Positions 63,749-64,000 of a stretch of DNA of 64,000 nucleotides are shown here, piece by piece. Numbering within the stretch: the first letter of the stretch is position 1; each line of letters starts with the position of its first letter. A program made the position numbers and the translations under genes. This DNA is from Aporrectodea caliginosa (lineage: Eukaryota; Annelida; Clitellata; Crassiclitellata; Lumbricidae): assembly GCA_020284085.1 (NCBI GenBank), contig JACEVL010000109.1, forward strand, positions 372,001-436,000, read 5' to 3'. The notes beneath the pieces are model-generated. The model did not search any database. It had not been told where the DNA came from and saw nothing but the letters and a program-made list of their open reading frames with translations.

Positions 63749-64000
63749 TTATCCTGATATCATTTGAAGTGCAACTAATTTCAGAAGTTCAGGGTTATCT
63801 CTTTTTTGCTAATCTGCTTTTTGAGACTGATATCTATATCTATTTTGTTATTAGTCCAAGGGGGAATTTGGGGAAAACAGGGTCCAATAAAAGATGTATC
63901 AAGAGATGATATGAATTCATTTGTTCTGTAGTGTATAGAATGATTCTTGTTTTGTGGTGTTTTACTGACATCTGTCCAATGTGGTTGGAAATTCATTTGA
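63749..64000 (-). pseudogene. Upstream part of the same LINE ORF, frame broken
   Basis: 63781-63996 reads NEFISSLDTSFIGPCFPQIP PWTNN..., the segment between reverse transcriptase and RNase H. One base in the AAAAAAGAG run shifts it out of frame with NPELLKLVALQMISG, and an in-frame TAA separates that from KLETLIYTDGS. The element continues beyond the window. Confidence 0.75.

Overview
The window is nuclear DNA from an animal. Genes are split by introns with GT/GC...AG boundaries, spacers are AT-rich, and tRNA-derived SINEs, non-LTR (LINE) fragments, hAT- and mariner-type DNA transposons and minisatellites are abundant. The axonemal dynein and the OCIA-domain gene mark it as metazoan. The repeat content suits a marine invertebrate, but I cannot place the phylum from this sequence.

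1-27522 (+): the C-terminal half of an outer-arm axonemal dynein heavy chain of the DNAH5/DNAH8 class, in 31 exons whose phases all fit, giving about 2406 residues from just before AAA2 to the stop codon. One exon (number 20) is tandemly duplicated and both copies have a broken frame. Two introns use GC donors. Two introns begin with minisatellites that copy the exon's own splice donor. The introns carry SINEs, LINE tails and an 888-bp hAT MITE with a perfect 8-bp target duplication.

27523-29440: a tail-to-tail spacer. 29441-36075 (-): a complete seven-exon OCIAD1-like gene (256 residues, mitochondrial/endosomal OCIA family) that no single long ORF reveals.

36346-36475: a 130-bp hAT MITE. 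36600-36730: a (TTCA)n tract. 36746-48956: a GC-rich, CpG-rich satellite of about 12.2 kb built from 43-bp and 34-bp units. These are stop-free in all three forward frames, so the array yields a 3946-codon ORF that is probably a composition effect.

48990-64000: a repeat-dominated region. It holds a long hairpin, duplicated modules, composite SINEs, CTC microsatellites, a frameshifted 3' exon of a rhodopsin-family GPCR (-), a 1512-bp mariner-type element with 45-bp perfect inverted repeats and a decayed transposase (-), a LINE reverse-transcriptase C-terminus (+), a 1.25-kb CTCACCAGAT minisatellite inside an inverted-repeat-bounded element, and at the right edge the RNase H part of another LINE (-).

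The two intact genes are not obviously functionally linked: one builds the ciliary outer arm, the other is a membrane adaptor of mitochondria and endosomes. The rest is mobile-element and tandem-repeat biology.
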